From the NCBI RefSeq assembly GCF_003205295.1, contig NZ_QJRP01000011.1:1-64000 (forward strand): a stretch of DNA of 64,000 nt, in the 5' to 3' direction. Shown here piece by piece: positions 62,440 through 64,000 of this stretch. Within the stretch, counting starts at the first letter, position 1; every line of letters starts with the position of its first letter. Position numbers and translations under genes: made by a program. This DNA comes from Pseudomonas mosselii. Its GTDB lineage: Bacteria > Pseudomonadota > Gammaproteobacteria > Pseudomonadales > Pseudomonadaceae. The notes beneath the pieces are model-generated. The model was not told the origin of the DNA, made no database searches, and was given only the letters and a program-made list of their open reading frames with translations.

Positions 62440-63822
62440 TCAGGTTGCCCTGGTGCAATGCAGCACCAATTTGGCGCCACCCAGTTCGCTGGCCCCCACC
62501 TCCAATCCAAAGCCATGCAGGTCGACGATCGCCGCGACGATCGACAACCCCAGCCCGAACCCCGGGTGGCGATGGCCTTCCTCGCTGCGATAGAACCGCT
62601 TCAACACCGCCTCGCGCTCATCCGCCGGAATCCCCGGCCCGCTGTCCTCGACCGCGATATGCACGCCTTGATCGTCTTCGCTGGCAACGATGCGCACCTG
62701 GCCGCCTTGCGGGGTGAACTTGATGGCGTTGCCTACCAGGTTGGCCAGGGCCTCGAACAGCAATTCCCGATCGCCATGCAGGGCCGCCAGTTGCGCGGGC
62801 TGGCTCAGTTGCAGATGGATGCCGCCATCTTCGGCCAGTGGCAGGTAGAAGTCGTGCAGTTCTACCAGCAAGCCTTGTGGGTCGAGTTGCACGAAGCCGG
62901 CCCGGCGTTGGCGGTCTTCCAGTTCGCTGATACGCAACAGGCCACGGAAGCGTGCCATCAGCGTGTCGGTCTCGCCGATCGCCTGGTCCAGCGCCGCGCC
63001 TTCGGCGGAATCGGCGCCGCTCTGCTGGCGAATGCGATAGAGCTGCGCGCGCAGGCGGGTCAGGGGCGTGCGCAGGTCGTGGGCGATGTTGTCACAGACC
63101 CCCTTGACCTCGTGCATCAGCCTTTCGATGCGGTCGAGCATCGCGTTGACAATGGCAGCCAGCATGTCCAGTTCATCGCGGCGCACCGACACCGGCAGGC
63201 GGTGGGTCAGGTCACCGGCGACGATAAGTTCGGCCTGGGCCTGGATCGCCCGGATGCGTTTGAGCGGTCGGCGGCGCAGCAGGTACCAGCCGGCAAAGCC
63301 TGGAATCAGGGTCAGGGAAATGCCCCAGAGCAGCGCGTCGAGAATGATCCGGGTGACCACGAACAGCGAGCCGTTGTCGCGCACCAGTACCAGCCAGCGA
63401 CCGTCCTGGACCTTGATCGCCACCGCGTCGCAGCTGTCGCGGGGCAGGTGCGGATCGTCGGCGTCCAGGCAACGCTTGAGCTCATGGACCTTGCCGTCCA
63501 GGCCGAGCTCCGGCGGGATGCTGCGGATGCGCCCGCCAATCGGGTTGAGCTGGGGGTCGAACAGGCCGTAGGCGTCGAAGCTGCGTTCCTCGAAGGCCTG
63601 GCTTGCGATCAGCGCGTCGTCCAGCTGCTTGCCGCTCATATGGGCGAACAGGTGCTGGCGTTGCAGCATGGAATGACGGGTGAGCTTGTTCAGGTAGCTG
63701 GTGACCTCGAAGTACAGCACCCCCATCAGGATGCTGCTCCAGGCCACGAACAGGAAGCTGTACAGCGCCAGCAGGCGGCTGGTGGAAGAACTCCAGCCCT
63801 TAGACGGGTTCGGCAATGGCAT
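62440..63822 (-). CDS. Two-component sensor histidine kinase
   Basis: A 460-residue membrane kinase. TM1 is at about residues 17-38. A periplasmic sensor at about 40-155 contains Cys118 and Cys131, which could form a disulfide. TM2 is at about 157-180. HAMP follows, with RAIQAQAELIVAGDLTHRLP. His248 lies in DNIAHDLRTPLTRLR, the N-box is NLVGNAIKF, and the G-boxes are DSGPGIP and GFGLGLSI. Its ATG overlaps the response-regulator coding end by 23 nt, so it is coupled to it. Stimulus unknown. Confidence 0.93.
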   Translation of the reverse strand: MPLPNPSKGWSSSTSRLLALYSFLFVAWSSILMGVLYFEVTSYLNKLTRHSMLQRQHLFAHMSGKQLDDALIASQAFEERSFDAYGLFDPQLNPIGGRIRSIPPELGLDGKVHELKRCLDADDPHLPRDSCDAVAIKVQDGRWLVLVRDNGSLFVVTRIILDALLWGISLTLIPGFAGWYLLRRRPLKRIRAIQAQAELIVAGDLTHRLPVSVRRDELDMLAAIVNAMLDRIERLMHEVKGVCDNIAHDLRTPLTRLRAQLYRIRQQSGADSAEGAALDQAIGETDTLMARFRGLLRISELEDRQRRAGFVQLDPQGLLVELHDFYLPLAEDGGIHLQLSQPAQLAALHGDRELLFEALANLVGNAIKFTPQGGQVRIVASEDDQGVHIAVEDSGPGIPADEREAVLKRFYRSEEGHRHPGFGLGLSIVAAIVDLHGFGLEVGASELGGAKLVLHCTRAT

Positions 63823-64000
63823 AGCCGGAGCCCCGCACGGTACGGATCAGCGGGTTCTGCCCGGGCGAGTCGATCTTCTTGCGCAGGCGGCCGATGTGCA
63901 CGTCGATCAGGTTGGTGCCTGGGTCGAAGTGGTAGCCCCAGACTTCCTCGAAGATCATCATCCGGGTGATCACCTGGCCGGAGTGGCGCATCAGGTACTC
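63800..64000 (-). CDS. OmpR family response regulator (partial, runs off right edge)
   Basis: Only the C-terminal 66 or so residues are inside the window; the gene begins beyond position 64000. The visible part is the winged-helix output domain: MRHSGQVITRMMIFEEVWGYHF, the recognition-helix region TNLIDVHIGRLRKKID, and the wing VRGSGYAIAEPV. It precedes and overlaps the sensor kinase gene. The receiver domain cannot be assessed. Confidence 0.9.
   Translation of the reverse strand, partial: EYLMRHSGQVITRMMIFEEVWGYHFDPGTNLIDVHIGRLRKKIDSPGQNPLIRTVRGSGYAIAEPV

Noticed and set aside
59253..62516. A 1087-codon open frame opposite glnS and cysS
   Set aside because: Antisense shadow of two certain synthetase genes, crossing both and the REP element; no domain visible.

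Overview
The window reads as the chromosome of a Pseudomonas of the putida group. It is GC-rich throughout. It carries many Pseudomonas-type REP hairpins ending in GTGGGAGCGG or GCGGGGCAAG arms. Its gene set is typical of that group: PQQ glucose dehydrogenase with OprB, the metH/cti divergent pair, lpxH-ppiB-glnS-cysS, and pyoverdine genes. I see no rRNA, tRNA, CRISPR array, insertion sequence, integrase or prophage block. The DNA looks like ordinary chromosome in which catabolic, transport and regulatory genes alternate with housekeeping genes.

Layout. 1-5.6 kb: a hairpin-rich repeat, then tetR-hbd-thiolase (short-chain 3-hydroxyacyl-CoA/ketothiolase operon), a divergent AraC regulator and an APC permease. 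5.9-9.7 kb: gcd and oprB for periplasmic glucose oxidation, with inverted repeats in front of gcd. 9.8-16.2 kb: four small regulator/transporter modules (TetR/MATE with a double operator, a cupin, LysR/MFS, LysE/AraC with a 21-bp-spaced direct repeat). 16.4-22.6 kb: a periplasmic CAP-domain protein with an apparent decayed second domain, a TonB receptor with a Fur-box-like site, an orphan cysteine desulfurase, and a two-gene membrane/dehydrogenase operon. 22.8-32.3 kb: metH, cti, an acyltransferase, nfuA, and a Sco/PCu(A)C copper-delivery pair. 32.4-36.5 kb: MFS/AraC and azlCD-AraC. 36.8-39.9 kb: a two-component system facing a DUF2790 secreted protein and a membrane-anchored thioredoxin-like protein. 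39.9-46.4 kb: pyoverdine genes fpvA, pvdE and pvdO. 46.6-53.7 kb: xthA, a GNAT and tamAB. 53.7-57.6 kb: a Mor-like regulator, a small membrane protein, a truncated Fur-like winged-helix protein and divergent pvdQ. 57.8-64 kb: lpxH, ppiB, glnS, cysS and a second two-component system whose regulator runs off the right edge.

How the genes work together. The strongest connected story is iron. pvdO, pvdE and fpvA lie in a row, and each is preceded by the same small cassette: stop codon of the previous gene, perfect GC-rich hairpin, then TAAAT/C-N16-CGT (the iron-starvation box read by PvdS-type sigma factors). pvdQ, about 9 kb away, has a related box (TAAAA-N16-CGT). The non-ribosomal peptide synthetases and the pvdM, pvdN and pvdP genes are not in the window, so the pyoverdine pathway is dispersed. 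Other groupings are envelope assembly (tamAB, lpxH, cti), copper and periplasmic redox handling (Sco, PCu(A)C, DUF2790, thioredoxin-like protein), and local regulators next to exporters.

I did not find a clearly new multi-gene system. The most promising leads are the repeated hairpin/IS-box cassettes, the duplicated CAP domain, the operator arrays upstream of gcd, the MATE gene and lysE, the metal-domain-less Fur-like gene facing pvdQ, and a nested hairpin in the gene-empty stretch at 54.1-54.5 kb.
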